Counted from the first letter of the stretch, positions 41,742 to 51,274 are shown. The stretch: 64,000 nucleotides of DNA from Flavisolibacter ginsenosidimutans (GCF_007970805.1 NZ_CP042433.1:3286001-3350000); one strand, 5' to 3'. Translations and numbers: made by a program. Notes: generated by a model from the sequence alone, not told the origin.

Positions 41742-43595
41742 CTATCTTCCAAACATCTTTTCTAACTGCTCTTTCCTGAATTCGACATACGTTGGTCGCC
41801 CCGATGGAGAGGCACTGGGTTGTTTGCAATTGAACAGATCTGTCATCAAGGTTTCCATTTCTTTTTCCGTGAGCGAGGCGCCGGGCTTCACGGCCTGTTG
41901 CCATGCCAGTGTGCGCAAAAGCATTTCGCGTTTGGGCAATTTGGCTTCAAGGTTAAAGTGCTTGTACTGCTCCAGCATTTTTTCGAGTGCCGCTTTTTCA
42001 TTGCCTGCGTCCACATCGGCCGGTGTGCCCTGAACAACGAAAGCGGTTTTACCAAAAGGCTCAACGGTATAACCCAGTTGCTGCAAATCGGGCAGCAAGC
42101 TGCTGAGCAAAACCGCATCGGCAGGAGTCAGTTCAACCGTTGCCGGAAACAAGCTGCGTTGTGTGGCAATGGCCTTTCCCTCTATAGCCGATGACAACTT
42201 TTCATAAATAATTCTTTCGTGTGCGGTCTGTTGATGAACGAGTAAAAATTTATCGTCGGCGGAAGCAAGAACGTAAGTGTTGAAGAGTTGCGAGAAGCCG
42301 GAGAACGTAAGTGATAAATCATGAGTAGTGAGTTGTGCCGCTTCAATCGCAGGCTGCTTGCTCATTGCTTCGTCCAACTGCAACAACTGTTTTGTTAGCG
42401 ATACAAAACCCGAACTTTCGTTTTGCCCGTTGCCGATTGTCCACTGCCGGTTGCTTTCTATCCGGTGCGCCTGTGCCGCTTCGGTAAAGGTTTGAAAGAT
42501 AGAACCGCTTTTTGTAGCGGCTTGCTTGTCTTGCGTGAATGGTTTTTGAACGGATTCGAGGCTTTGAATGGAAGCGTCTAATTCAAAATCGAGCGTGGGT
42601 GTAATGCTGAATTGCGCCAGTGCGTGTTTTACCGCGGCCTGCACAAAAGCATAAATGATTTTTTCGTCTTCGAATTTTATTTCCTGTTTGGTAGGATGAA
42701 CGTTTACATCCACTTGCGTCGGGTCCAGGTCAATGAACAGAACGTAGGCCGGGAAAGCATCCGCGCCAATCATAGCCTGGTAGGCGCTCATGACAGCATG
42801 GTTCAAATAAGCACTGCGAATGAAACGGTTGTTCACAAAAAAGTATTGATCGCCTCTTGTCTTCTTCGCCGTTTCGGGCTTGCCCACAAAGCCGTAAATG
42901 TTCAGGTAATCCGTGTCTTCTTTTACCGAAACAAGTTTTGCGTTGTAATTGCTCCCCAGAATTTGCAGGATGCGTTGCTTAAGATTGCCGGCTTCCAAAT
43001 AAAAAACCTGTTGGCCATTGCTGGTAAGCGAAAAGAAAATGCCCGGGAAAGCCAAAGCCACACGAATGAACTCGTCCACCACGTGCCGCAGTTCGGCCGT
43101 ATTGCTTTTTAAAAAATTGCGGCGTGCCGGCACGTTGAAGAAAAGATTCTTCATGCAAATGCTGGTGCCCGCGGGCGAAGCAACCGGGGATTGTTTTTTG
43201 ACAAGGCTGTTTTCAATTTCAATACAGGTGCCTACTTCGTCTTCGGCTCTTCGTGTACGCAATTCCACTTGCGCAACAGCGGCGATGGAAGCCAGGGCTT
43301 CGCCGCGAAAACCCATGGTGCGAATGTGAAAAAGGTCGTCAATGTTTTTGATCTTGGAGGTAGCGTGCCGCTCAAAAGCCATGCGTGCATCGGTTTCGCT
43401 CATGCCCGCGCCGTTGTCCACCACCTGCAACAGGGTTTTGCCCGCATCGTTCACAAACAATTTGATTTCCGTTGCACCGGCGTCAACGGCGTTTTCCAAC
43501 AACTCTTTTACGGCGCTGGCGGGACGCTGAATGACTTCGCCGGCAGCAATCTGGTTGGCAATGTGATCGGGAAGGAGACTGATTCTATCGGCCAC
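41742..43595 (-). CDS. mutL: DNA mismatch repair protein MutL
   Basis: A GHKL ATPase with N-terminal motifs ELLENAVDAGATEI, DNGAGM and GFRGEALASI, the MutL S5 domain to about residue 310, a long linker, and a C-terminal dimerisation domain. The start is put at GTG 43595 because homology begins at once (ADRISLLPDHIANQIAAGEV) and a TATTTTTA box lies just upstream; the ATG at 43667 gives 641 residues. The C-terminal nuclease motifs look changed: HQQTAHERIIYE for DQHAxHERxxYE, LAWQQ for ACR, SPSGRP for CPHGRP. The linker holds a repeat-derived IESNRQWTIGNGQ stretch similar to an IspG insert. Confidence 0.94.
   Translation of the reverse strand: MADRISLLPDHIANQIAAGEVIQRPASAVKELLENAVDAGATEIKLFVNDAGKTLLQVVDNGAGMSETDARMAFERHATSKIKNIDDLFHIRTMGFRGEALASIAAVAQVELRTRRAEDEVGTCIEIENSLVKKQSPVASPAGTSICMKNLFFNVPARRNFLKSNTAELRHVVDEFIRVALAFPGIFFSLTSNGQQVFYLEAGNLKQRILQILGSNYNAKLVSVKEDTDYLNIYGFVGKPETAKKTRGDQYFFVNNRFIRSAYLNHAVMSAYQAMIGADAFPAYVLFIDLDPTQVDVNVHPTKQEIKFEDEKIIYAFVQAAVKHALAQFSITPTLDFELDASIQSLESVQKPFTQDKQAATKSGSIFQTFTEAAQAHRIESNRQWTIGNGQNESSGFVSLTKQLLQLDEAMSKQPAIEAAQLTTHDLSLTFSGFSQLFNTYVLASADDKFLLVHQQTAHERIIYEKLSSAIEGKAIATQRSLFPATVELTPADAVLLSSLLPDLQQLGYTVEPFGKTAFVVQGTPADVDAGNEKAALEKMLEQYKHFNLEAKLPKREMLLRTLAWQQAVKPGASLTEKEMETLMTDLFNCKQPSASPSGRPTYVEFRKEQLEKMFGR
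42426..42462. repeat. Type D word inside mutL linker
   Basis: On the + strand CCCGTTGCCGATTGTCCACT then GCCGGTTGCTTTCTATCC; closely similar to 10276-10312 in ispG. Both are translated in frame. Confidence 0.6.
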
Positions 43596-43790
43596 GGGTT
43601 CGCTTTCTTGTGCCGTAAAAATAGGGGATTGAACCAAGAGCTTGCAGTGAAGGTTGCCGTTTGGCAAGAGATTCAGGTACCGAAGAAGCGCAAGGCTAAG
43701 GGCTTTTTCCTACCTGTGAAAGATTTTTCCACAATTGCTTTTCCTTTTTGTTGCGGTATTTTATTTTGGCGCTCCAAATCCTTTTATCCT

Positions 43791-44384
43791 GTGAAAAAGA
43801 ACCTCGTGCTTGCAGCCTTGCTGCTCCTTTTTGCTTGTGGTTGCCACAAAGAAAACATACCGCAGAACTCATCGGCCTCCGTTACACAAACTGCTTCGTT
43901 CAAAGAATACTTTATCCACCAGGGAGAACATTACGCAACCGATAATTCAATAAAAGCGGTGGAAATTTCTGAGTTAAAATTTGTGGTGAAGTTTGACAGT
44001 TCGGCCATTTATCAAACCGCCGATCCCGAAAACCAATACGACATCAACAAGCTTTACGGCTTTGCCGACAACGGCGCTTTGCACCAACAGTTCAGTGCCC
44101 GCTTTGGCTGGCGCTGGAACGACGGCGCTTTGCGCTTGTTCGCTTATACCTATAATAACAGCGTGCGGGATTCGAAAGAATTGGGCACAATAAACATTGG
44201 CGAAGAAGCGCATTGCTCCATTAAAGTGACTGGCGGGCAATACGTATTTACGCTGAACGATAATGTTGAAACCATGCCGCGTTTAAGCACAACGGAAAAG
44301 GGGAAAGGTTATCAATTGTATCCCTATTTCGGTGGCGATGAAGTAGCACCGCACGAGGTGAGAATTTGGATCAGGGAAGAGTAA
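43791..44384 (+). CDS. Hypothetical lipoprotein
   Basis: Not recognised. 197 residues from a GTG start at 43791: a short basic N-terminus, a hydrophobic core (LVLAALLLLFAC) and a lipoprotein-like Cys pair (ACGCHKEN), then a beta-rich domain with several aromatic strands (FSARFGWRWND) ending in EVRIWIREE. The frame is open far upstream through the divergent mutL gene, but that part is antisense and has no signal. The GTG start is inferred from the signal peptide only. Confidence 0.72.
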   Translation: MKKNLVLAALLLLFACGCHKENIPQNSSASVTQTASFKEYFIHQGEHYATDNSIKAVEISELKFVVKFDSSAIYQTADPENQYDINKLYGFADNGALHQQFSARFGWRWNDGALRLFAYTYNNSVRDSKELGTINIGEEAHCSIKVTGGQYVFTLNDNVETMPRLSTTEKGKGYQLYPYFGGDEVAPHEVRIWIREE

Positions 44385-44387
44385 GCC

Positions 44388-44474
44388 GTTGGCCGTTGCT
44401 TGTTGTTCGTTGACCGTAAAGCAACACAATTGACGCGGACGACGAACAACTGCCAACCACAAACGATCAACATT
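44388..44474. repeat. Type D inverted repeat between convergent lipoprotein and coiled-coil genes
   Basis: A left arm of GTTGGCCGTTGCTTGTTGTT and a right arm with AACAACTGCCAACCACAAAC pair imperfectly around a short middle. Vocabulary (GTTGACCG/CGGTCAAC) is close to the words inside ispG. Confidence 0.65.
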
Positions 44475-44475
44475 C

Positions 44476-45408
44476 TCAAACCCTCCTTCTTTTCAACAAC
44501 GCATCTCTTTCTTCGGTAATTAAATTCAGCATACTTTCCAGTTCCGCCACGCGGCGAAGCTCTGTTTTTAATTTGCGGTTTGCTTCGCTCATTTGCTGAA
44601 TGTCGCTGTTGATTTCCTCAAGAAACTGTACTTTTTTTATGAGTTGCTGGCGTTGCAGGTTGGCTTCTGAAAGCTTGTCTTCGGTGTTGTTCAACAGTTC
44701 GTGCAGGCGGCCGTTTTCCGCGGAGAGTTCGCGTACCTTTTCTTCTTTTTTGTGGAGCGTTTTTTCCAGTTGCTCCGTTGCTTGCTCAAGGCCGTCAATC
44801 TTTATGCTTAGCTCAGCAGATTGCCAGGCTTGCTGTTCCATTTTCTGCACTTTGTGCTGCAATTCTTCGTAGCCCGATTGCACTTCTTCAAAGTGCATTT
44901 GCAATTTTTGGTTCAGCTCTGCCTGCTGCCGCAGCTCTCTTATTTCAGACTCTTTTCTGGCCAACTGGCTGCGCAGTTCTTCCACTAAAAAATCATCTTC
45001 GGCATCGCGGCCCTTGTCGTAGTCATCCTCTTCAAAATCATCTTCGTTTTTAAACAAGCCGCCTTCCCTGCTGTCGTTCAGTGATTCAAGTTGTCGCAAG
45101 GCGCGGGTCAATTCCAGTTGTTGCAACTGCACCATGTCGCGCAGTTCTTTTATCTCCTGCTTTGTTTCGGTGTTGCGTCTTTCTTCTCTTTCGGAAAAAC
45201 CCTTGCGGGGCTTGCCGGTAGGCACAATAAATCCGTCGCGGTCAATGCCGATGTTGAAATGCGTTTCTTTTTTTCTGCGTTCGGGAAACAAGCCTTCCAG
45301 TCTTTTTTGACTGGCGATAAAAAAGCGCACTGCCAGCAGAAAGGCAATAACGGCAATGCCAAAAACAGCTATTTCCAAAAAGGTAAACGGTGTGGCCAGC
45401 AGGTACAT
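44476..45408 (-). CDS. Membrane-anchored coiled-coil protein
   Basis: A 310-residue protein with one N-terminal membrane helix (about 7-30), a short basic region, an acidic linker (NEDDFEEDDYDKGRDAEDDF), and long coiled-coil segments (about 75-110 and 140-300) with heptad patterns and many Glu/Lys/Gln. No enzymatic motif. Probably a structural or scaffolding protein at the inner membrane. The ATG at 45408 is chosen because the hydrophobic helix follows. Confidence 0.75.
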   Translation of the reverse strand: MYLLATPFTFLEIAVFGIAVIAFLLAVRFFIASQKRLEGLFPERRKKETHFNIGIDRDGFIVPTGKPRKGFSEREERRNTETKQEIKELRDMVQLQQLELTRALRQLESLNDSREGGLFKNEDDFEEDDYDKGRDAEDDFLVEELRSQLARKESEIRELRQQAELNQKLQMHFEEVQSGYEELQHKVQKMEQQAWQSAELSIKIDGLEQATEQLEKTLHKKEEKVRELSAENGRLHELLNNTEDKLSEANLQRQQLIKKVQFLEEINSDIQQMSEANRKLKTELRRVAELESMLNLITEERDALLKRRRV

Positions 45409-45482
45409 GCAGTTAGCGTGAAAAAAATGATTGGCCGACAAGCTAAGACTTTTTTGCAAAGAAGAAAATCGGATTTCTACGA

Positions 45483-46196
45483 TCAGGCCTTCACAAGTGT
45501 GCCGACTTTTTCGCCGGTGACCACCCGGAGCAGGTTGCCCGGCTTGTTCATGTCAAACACGACAATGGGAAGATTGTTTTCCATACACAAGGTAAAAGCC
45601 GTCATGTCCATTACGTTCAGCTTTTGCGTAATGCATTCCTGGTAAGTGATCTTTCCGTATTTGGTGGCATTCGGGTCTTTTTCCGGGTCGGCGCTGTAAA
45701 TGCCGTCTACCCTTGTGCCTTTCATAATTACATCAGCCTTGATTTCAATGGCACGAAGCGAGCCCGCCGTATCGGTGGTGAAATAAGGATTGCCTGTTCC
45801 CGCACCGAAGATAACCACGCGGCCTTTCTCCACGTGACGGATGGCGCGCCGGCGGATGTAAGGCTCGGCAATTTGTTCCATTTTAATGGCGCTTTGCAAA
45901 CGGGTGTAAACGCCAATCTTTTCCAGACCAGCTTGCAAGGCCATGCCGTTGATAACGGTGGCCAACATGCCCATGTAATCGCCGTGTGCCCGCTCGATGC
46001 CGGTTTCGGCTTCGTTCATGCCGCGGTAAATATTGCCGCCACCGATTACGATGGCCACTTGCACGCCAAGTTCTGTTACGGCTTTAATGTCTTGTGCGTA
46101 TTGATTAATTACACCGGTGTCAAAGCCAAAGCTTTTGTCGCCCATCAAAGATTCACCGGAAAGTTTGAGAAGAATGCGTTTGTATTTTGGAAGCAT
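45483..46196 (-). CDS. pyrH: UMP kinase
   Basis: A 237-residue amino-acid-kinase-fold enzyme that phosphorylates UMP to UDP. Motifs: [14 protein letters not shown] (about 6-19), [10 protein letters not shown] (about 50-59), [25 protein letters not shown] and [15 protein letters not shown]. Length is typical (about 235-240). A TATCTTCG box lies 19 bases before the ATG with a type D word upstream. The usual neighbours tsf and frr are not next to it here. Confidence 0.97.
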   Translation of the reverse strand: MLPKYKRILLKLSGESLMGDKSFGFDTGVINQYAQDIKAVTELGVQVAIVIGGGNIYRGMNEAETGIERAHGDYMGMLATVINGMALQAGLEKIGVYTRLQSAIKMEQIAEPYIRRRAIRHVEKGRVVIFGAGTGNPYFTTDTAGSLRAIEIKADVIMKGTRVDGIYSADPEKDPNATKYGKITYQECITQKLNVMDMTAFTLCMENNLPIVVFDMNKPGNLLRVVTGEKVGTLVKA

Positions 46197-46215
46197 AGAT
46201 TTTTTCTTGGCGGTG

Positions 46216-46223
46216 CGAAGATA
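46216..46223 (-). promoter_or_regulatory. Probable pyrH -7 box (TATCTTCG)
   Basis: One mismatch to TAnnTTTG, 19 bases before the ATG, followed upstream by the type D word AACACCAAACCCGAAACCTC (minus strand). Confidence 0.45.
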
Positions 46224-46301
46224 AGTGTTTGAGGTTTCGGGTTTGGTGTTTGGCGTTGGAGTTTCTTACAACAATTCCGTTCGTAAACTGTTTTGAAAAT
46301 T

Positions 46302-46799
46302 ATGAGTAAAATTTATCGCTTGTATAGCCGGCAGAACGTTCCGGCCAAGCTGGAAGAAGTCTGGCAATTTTTTTCTGACGCGAAAAATTTATTGACCGTT
46401 ACGCCGCCGCAACTGAATTTAAAAGTCACCAACGAAGTGTACGGCGCCACGGTTTATGCTGGTCAGGTGATGACGTATACTGTAAAACCCTTACTTCGTA
46501 TTCCGCTTTCGTGGATGACAGAGATTACACACGTAGAGCCGTTACAATATTTTGTGGACGAGCAGCGCAAAGGCCCCTACAAACTCTGGCATCACCAACA
46601 TCATTTTAAAGCGATAGAAGGCGGTGTGGAGATGACCGACCTTGTGCATTACCGCTTGCCGTTTGGCTTAATCGGCACGCTTGCCAATAGCCTGGTGGTA
46701 AAAAAAGAGCTGGAAAAGATTTTTTCCTACCGCTATAAAAAAATAGAAGAGTTATTTGGAAGTTGGCCGGGCAGCAAAATGGAAATAAGGATGAAATAA
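46302..46799 (+). CDS. SRPBCC (START-like) family protein
   Basis: 165 residues with the helix-grip fold: opening strand YRLYSRQNVPAKLEEVWQFF (about 4-23), a loop TPPQLNLKV, the central FVDEQRKGPYKLWHHQHHF, and the C-terminal long helix (about 127-150). Such proteins often bind lipids or polyketides or act as cell-division inhibitors (SulA-like annotation in some genomes); no ligand can be named. The ATG at 46302 is used instead of an upstream TTG. Confidence 0.83.
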   Translation: MSKIYRLYSRQNVPAKLEEVWQFFSDAKNLLTVTPPQLNLKVTNEVYGATVYAGQVMTYTVKPLLRIPLSWMTEITHVEPLQYFVDEQRKGPYKLWHHQHHFKAIEGGVEMTDLVHYRLPFGLIGTLANSLVVKKELEKIFSYRYKKIEELFGSWPGSKMEIRMK

Positions 46800-46872
46800 A
46801 GAAAGGCTAAGAAAGTTTTCGCTTCGTGCACTAAAGCAAACTGAAGTACATTTCGCTTGTGACGCTAAAAAA

Positions 46873-46907
46873 ACAAAAGCCCAACCATAGGGTACGGTGG
46901 GCTTTGT
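46873..46907. terminator. Terminator between convergent SRPBCC and L,D-transpeptidase genes
   Basis: Stem ACAAAAGCCCAACC / GGTGGGCTTTGT with a short loop, preceded by an A run on the + strand, so it works best for the minus-strand gene. Confidence 0.75.
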
Positions 46908-46933
46908 TCATCCATCCTTGTTTGCGTCCAAAA

Positions 46934-47674
46934 TCAGCCGTTCAATATTTTCGATCCGTGCAGGTACTGTTCTGTTGGATGATAGAGAAACAAACAAGTG
47001 CCGTTCTTCAAAAGGTTTATTACCGTTTCGCTTTGTGCCTGCGGTACGGCGGGACAGCCAAAGCTACGACCCATGTAAGCAGCATCGGCGCGGCTGGTTC
47101 CAATGTATTCAGCGCCGTGAAGTACGATGGCTCTTGCCTCAGCGTTGTCGTTAAATCCTTTTTCCAGGCCTTCTAATTTCAACGACAAACCGTGCTTGCC
47201 GAAATACGTATTCTTTGTTACGTAAAAGCCGAGGCTGCTTTCCAATGATTCAGGGCGGTTGGAAAAACGCTCTGCGTATGTAAGTCCTGAATTTCTGCCG
47301 TGTGCAACGTAGGTATTAAAAAGCACACGGTAATTTTTTGTGTCAATGATGTACAAACGCTTCTGGCTGGAAGGCTGACTAAAATCAGCAATGGCAACTA
47401 CTGCATCGTTGTTCAGCACGCCATTGTTCAGCAATTGCTGCTGTCCTTTGTAAGCCATTTGCAGTACTTCTTTCGACAAGCCGAGCTCGTTAAGTTTCAA
47501 GCTGTCGTACAGCTTGTTAGAAACGGCTTCTGCACTTGTCAAATCTTCAGCACTAACGTTTTTTACGGCTGCGTTCTTGTAAGCGACCTTGTTACTTTTT
47601 GCTTTAAAGGAAGACAGGGCAAAGAACAAAGTAAGCAGGCACAAGATGGATGTTGGCAAAAAAAACTTTTTCAC
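46934..47674 (-). CDS. Murein L,D-transpeptidase catalytic-domain protein
   Basis: A 246-residue exported protein (signal peptide about 1-25) of the second L,D-transpeptidase family of Bacteroidota (Pfam YkuD_2). The catalytic segments are IVLHGAEYIG with the His and GRSFGCPAVPQ with the Cys near the C-terminus. It probably acts on peptidoglycan peptides; members may cross-link or bind. The window also codes for a YkuD-type enzyme at 28.8 kb, so two families coexist. Confidence 0.9.
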   Translation of the reverse strand: MKKFFLPTSILCLLTLFFALSSFKAKSNKVAYKNAAVKNVSAEDLTSAEAVSNKLYDSLKLNELGLSKEVLQMAYKGQQQLLNNGVLNNDAVVAIADFSQPSSQKRLYIIDTKNYRVLFNTYVAHGRNSGLTYAERFSNRPESLESSLGFYVTKNTYFGKHGLSLKLEGLEKGFNDNAEARAIVLHGAEYIGTSRADAAYMGRSFGCPAVPQAQSETVINLLKNGTCLFLYHPTEQYLHGSKILNG

Positions 47675-47860
47675 TGGCTCTTAGGTTTTTCGTTAATGTT
47701 GGATAACGCTGCGGGTGTGAAAGTATTGTCTGCGTAATGCACTTGCAAACAATCTGTTGACTTATTTCAGCAGCAGAACAAAATTACGCAGAACTGCTTG
47801 GACAAAGTGTATGTTTTTCGTTAAAGCCACGTGTATGTACGTTAAAAAGTGGCCGTTATC

Positions 47861-48895
47861 TTACGGCTTTATTTCCCGCTTTTTTACAATGAACTCCGAC
47901 GAATAAATGCGCAGCAAAAGAAGAAAAAGCGCAATCAAAATAGGGCCAAAGATGAGGCCGATAAAACCAAAAAGCTGCACGCCAATGATGACGCCGAAGA
48001 TGGTAATAAGCGGATGAATATCACCCAGCTTCTTGTTGACCAAAAGACGAAAAACGTTGTCAATTAAACCAATGACGCCGAAACCCCAAATGGCCATGAT
48101 AATTCCCTTGCCGGTGTGCCCTTGTACCAACAGCATAATCGTTAGCGGCACGTAAATAACGGCTGCGCCAACTACGGGCATAATGGCCGCGATGGTGGTA
48201 GCCACAAACCAAAGCCAGGGCTCGTTAATCCCAATGATAAGATAACCGATTAAACCCGCGATGCCTTGCACAAATGCAATCAGCGGAATGCCGATGGCAC
48301 TGGAAACAATCAGTGTGTGCATTTCGGTTGCCAGGCGCACCACGTTGTTATCTTTCAAAGGAATGTATTCGTACAAAGCTTTCTCCATGCAGCGGCCGTT
48401 CACCAGCATGAAATACAAAATGAAATACATGCTGGCAACCTGCGTAAGTGTGTCAAAGGTTACGCCCAATATCTTTGGCAGTAGCTGCGCCAAAAAATTA
48501 GCCAGCTTGTTCATGTTGTTCGGGTCAATCAGTTTGTAGCCAATCTTGTCGCTGATCTTTTCCGCGGCAATTTTTAGTGAGTCAATCAATTCATCGGAAT
48601 GCGCAACAACAAAGCTGATCTTTGAATAAAGAATGTTGCCCAGCAATCCCACCGGAACAAGGATCACAAAAAATGAGAGCAACATCAACACCCAGGCCGC
48701 AGCGCCAGCCTTCCACTTTTTCTTCTCTACCAAATGAAACATGCGTTTGCGCATGAGCACATAAAAAGTAACAGCGCCTAAAAAAGCCGGTAAAAAGGTT
48801 TGTAGTTGGCTAAACAGAACAACACCCAAAAAAATAATGACCGCAATGAAGAAGATTTGCTTCAGCAGGTTGTTGTCAATGGACGTATTGTTCAT
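47861..48895 (-). CDS. AI-2E family transporter
   Basis: A 344-residue inner-membrane protein with about eight hydrophobic segments: two pairs near the N-terminus (about 10-45, 60-80), a hydrophilic loop (about 85-145), and a C-terminal block with the conserved IIAIMPVVGAAVIYVPL and GLIFGPI. The family (Pfam AI-2E_transport) exports small molecules or ions; the autoinducer name is historical. A TATCTTTA box is 5 bases before the ATG with a type D repeat upstream. Confidence 0.9.
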   Translation of the reverse strand: MNNTSIDNNLLKQIFFIAVIIFLGVVLFSQLQTFLPAFLGAVTFYVLMRKRMFHLVEKKKWKAGAAAWVLMLLSFFVILVPVGLLGNILYSKISFVVAHSDELIDSLKIAAEKISDKIGYKLIDPNNMNKLANFLAQLLPKILGVTFDTLTQVASMYFILYFMLVNGRCMEKALYEYIPLKDNNVVRLATEMHTLIVSSAIGIPLIAFVQGIAGLIGYLIIGINEPWLWFVATTIAAIMPVVGAAVIYVPLTIMLLVQGHTGKGIIMAIWGFGVIGLIDNVFRLLVNKKLGDIHPLITIFGVIIGVQLFGFIGLIFGPILIALFLLLLRIYSSEFIVKKREIKP

Positions 48896-48908
48896 TTAGA
48901 TAAAGATA

Positions 48909-48980
48909 GGAAGTCAGGAGCCGGAAGTCGGAGATCAGATAAAACCTTCCGACCGCTGACGCCCAATATCCGACTTCAGA
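48909..48980. repeat. Type D hairpin between AI-2E transporter and MATE genes
   Basis: GGAAGTCAGGAGCCGGAAGT then CGGAGATCAG pairs with CTGACGCCCAATATCCGACTTC about 35 bases on. It also runs up to the -7-like box of the AI-2E gene (minus strand). Confidence 0.7.
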
Positions 48981-50392
48981 TTTTCACCAGCTTCCATCTT
49001 CCTTTTTTAAATAAAACAAAAGCGGTAGCAGTGATAACTGTTTCGGCAACGGGCACTGCAATGAACACACCCGTTGGCCCAAAGGCAAAATATTTTGCCA
49101 GCAGATATGCCAGCGGTATTTGAAACAGCCAGAAGCAAAACACGTTGATCACCGTTGGTGTTTTGGTATCACCGGCGCCGTTAAACGCATTGACGAGCAC
49201 CCATGCCCACGCCGTAAAAAACATAACCGCAACTCATGATGCGCAGTGCTCTTACCGCAATGTCGTGAACATCGCCGCGCACCGGGAAAAAGCCGATGAT
49301 ATTATCGGCCAGCAAAAGAAATAAGGCCGAAATGAAAAGCATGAACACCGCGTTGTACTTCGCCGTTTGCATCACTGCTTGTTCGGCTCTTTCGGGTTCT
49401 TTGGCACCGAGACTTTGCCCAACTAAAGTCGCCGCGGCATTGCTAATGCCCCAGGCCGGCATGAGAAAGAACAATAAAATGCGAATGGCCGTTTGATAAC
49501 CCGCGGAGGCTTCGCTGTGACCGGTTTGTGCCACGAGTTGCGCAAGAAAAATCCAACTGCACGAAGCAATGATGAACTGAAAAGTTGCGGGCCAGGCGAC
49601 GTTCACCAATGATTTCATTACAGCCCACTCAGCCTTTAACGATGCTTTGGTTAATTGCACCACACTCTTGCCGTTGAACAAACGAGAAAGCTGGTACACT
49701 ACGCCAATGCTTCGTCCAATGGCCGTTGCCATAGCTGCACCGGTAATGCCGAATGCCGGTATTGGACCAAGGCCGTTAATGAGCAGCGGGCACAAGATCA
49801 CGTTGCAACCGTTGGCGATTGCAAGACTTCGCATTGCAATGGAAGCATCACCCGCACCGCGAAAAATTCCGTTGATTAAAAACAGAAGCATGATGGCCGT
49901 GCTGCTGCCCATCATGATGCGGGTATAAGGCACACCGATCTTTACCGTTTGCTCTTCGGCGCCCATAAGTTGCAGGATGTCTTCAGAAAAATAAATACCC
50001 GCAGCGCTCAACACAAGAATCAAGGCAATGCCCAGCCAGATGCTTTGCATTGCGGCGGAGGCTGCACCTTCCTTGTCTTTTGCGCCGATGCGCCGTGCGA
50101 CGGTAGCCGTTGCGGCCATACTTAAACCAACGGCAATAGAGTAAATAAGTGTGAGAACCGATTCGGTTAAGCCCACGGTAGATACAGCGTGTTTGCCCAG
50201 CCGTCCCACAAAAAATAAATCAACTAAAGCAAAAATGCTTTCCATTCCCATTTCGATAATCATGGGGACGGCAAGCAAGAAGATGGCCTTACGCAAAGAG
50301 CCCGTGGTGTAGTTCTGCTCCTCGCCTTTTACCGCTTTGCCGAAAAGATGAAAGGCACGTATAAGTTTATGTTGCGTCGTAATCTGCGACAT
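48976..50392 (-). pseudogene. MATE-family multidrug/Na+ antiporter, frameshifted
   Basis: Two frames join into one MATE transporter of about 470 residues. The first (49181-50392) gives eleven helices with LAVPMIIEMGMESIFALVDLF and ends IMSCGYVFYGVGM.., and the second (48976-49224) continues with FTAWAWVLVNAFNGAGDTKTP, the normal sequence after that point. The break is at about 49205-49224, next to a run of six T on the coding strand (49216-49221). A single extra or missing base restores the frame. It could be a sequencing error, a true inactivation, or slippage. Confidence 0.85.
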
Positions 50393-50503
50393 GGGATTTG
50401 ATTTTGGATAAATAAAAAGAAGAAAAGCCGTTGGCCTTGCAGTAGTTTTTGCCCGTTGGCAGATTAGAAGCGCATAGACGTTAATTGAAGAGAGACAAAT
50501 GTA

Positions 50504-51178
50504 TTATTTCTTTTTCATCGCGTCCAAATACAATTGGATGAACGGTTGCACCTGCTTGCGCCGGTACTGCATAATGAAACGCGGATGCGGCAGCGGAATG
50601 ATTTTGCCAAACCACTTGTGCGTCTCGTTTAGTTTGGAGAGAAAACGGAAGTTTTTTTCGCCGCCAATGCAAAGGCAGCGGCTGCGGACAACGGGAAAAG
50701 AAAGTTGCTTTTCGATGCTTTGAACGATGAAAGGTTCAACGGCTTTTTGCAGGTCTTTGTCGTCGTAATAATTAATGTTCTTGCCTTCTTTTACAAAGCC
50801 CAGCGGGCAAACGGAACCAATGAAGAACCTGCTGTAAAAATCCTTTGGTCCGCCGTAGGCCTTAATCATGGCGTAAATAAATTCAGCCGAAAGTTCCGAG
50901 CCTTTTCCAAACGGGTTTTCAATGCCGCAGTCATCGGTGAGTTGTTTGGCGGCGGTAAAGTTTACGCCGGTTATTCCTGCACCAAAACGGCCCGGGTTGA
51001 TGCCGAGAAAAAGTGTTCGCTGATTGTTGTCGCTAAAATATTTCTGCAGGAATTTTTGTACAACGTTCATCACTTCTTCGCTGCGTTGTGGATAGAGCCA
51101 CTGTACATTGTTGGGCAACCGCTGCTTTGGCTTCAGCGATGAATAAAATTCGTAAAGATCCTGCGCCCATGTTTTCAT
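50504..51178 (-). CDS. SMUG2-type uracil-DNA glycosylase (DUF4918)
   Basis: A 224-residue protein of the uracil-DNA-glycosylase superfamily. The water-activating motif is LGINPGRFGAGITGVNFT (about 57-74), the middle has ELSAEFIYAMIKAYGG, and the DNA-intercalation motif is PLPHPRFIMQYR near 195-206. These fit the SMUG2 branch known from Bacteroidota, which removes uracil or damaged pyrimidines. Length is normal. Confidence 0.85.
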   Translation of the reverse strand: MKTWAQDLYEFYSSLKPKQRLPNNVQWLYPQRSEEVMNVVQKFLQKYFSDNNQRTLFLGINPGRFGAGITGVNFTAAKQLTDDCGIENPFGKGSELSAEFIYAMIKAYGGPKDFYSRFFIGSVCPLGFVKEGKNINYYDDKDLQKAVEPFIVQSIEKQLSFPVVRSRCLCIGGEKNFRFLSKLNETHKWFGKIIPLPHPRFIMQYRRKQVQPFIQLYLDAMKKK

Positions 51179-51223
51179 GTACGGACAAAAATAACCGGCG
51201 ATAGAAAAGACGGCGCAAAAGAA

Positions 51224-51260
51224 ACCCGCACTGTGGCGGGAATAATTTCTTCTTTTCTAA
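51224..51260 (-). terminator. Terminator of the small hypothetical gene
   Basis: Stem CCCGC (51225-51229) / GCGGG (51236-51240) with a T-rich tail on the minus strand, about 15 bases after the stop of the gene ending at 51275. Confidence 0.6.
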
Positions 51261-51274
51261 GGGTTGCGAATCAA

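Noticed and set aside
43191-43790. Upstream extension of the lipoprotein gene that starts at 43791
   Set aside because: It runs antisense through mutL and adds no signal peptide; the lipoprotein signal starts at GTG 43791.
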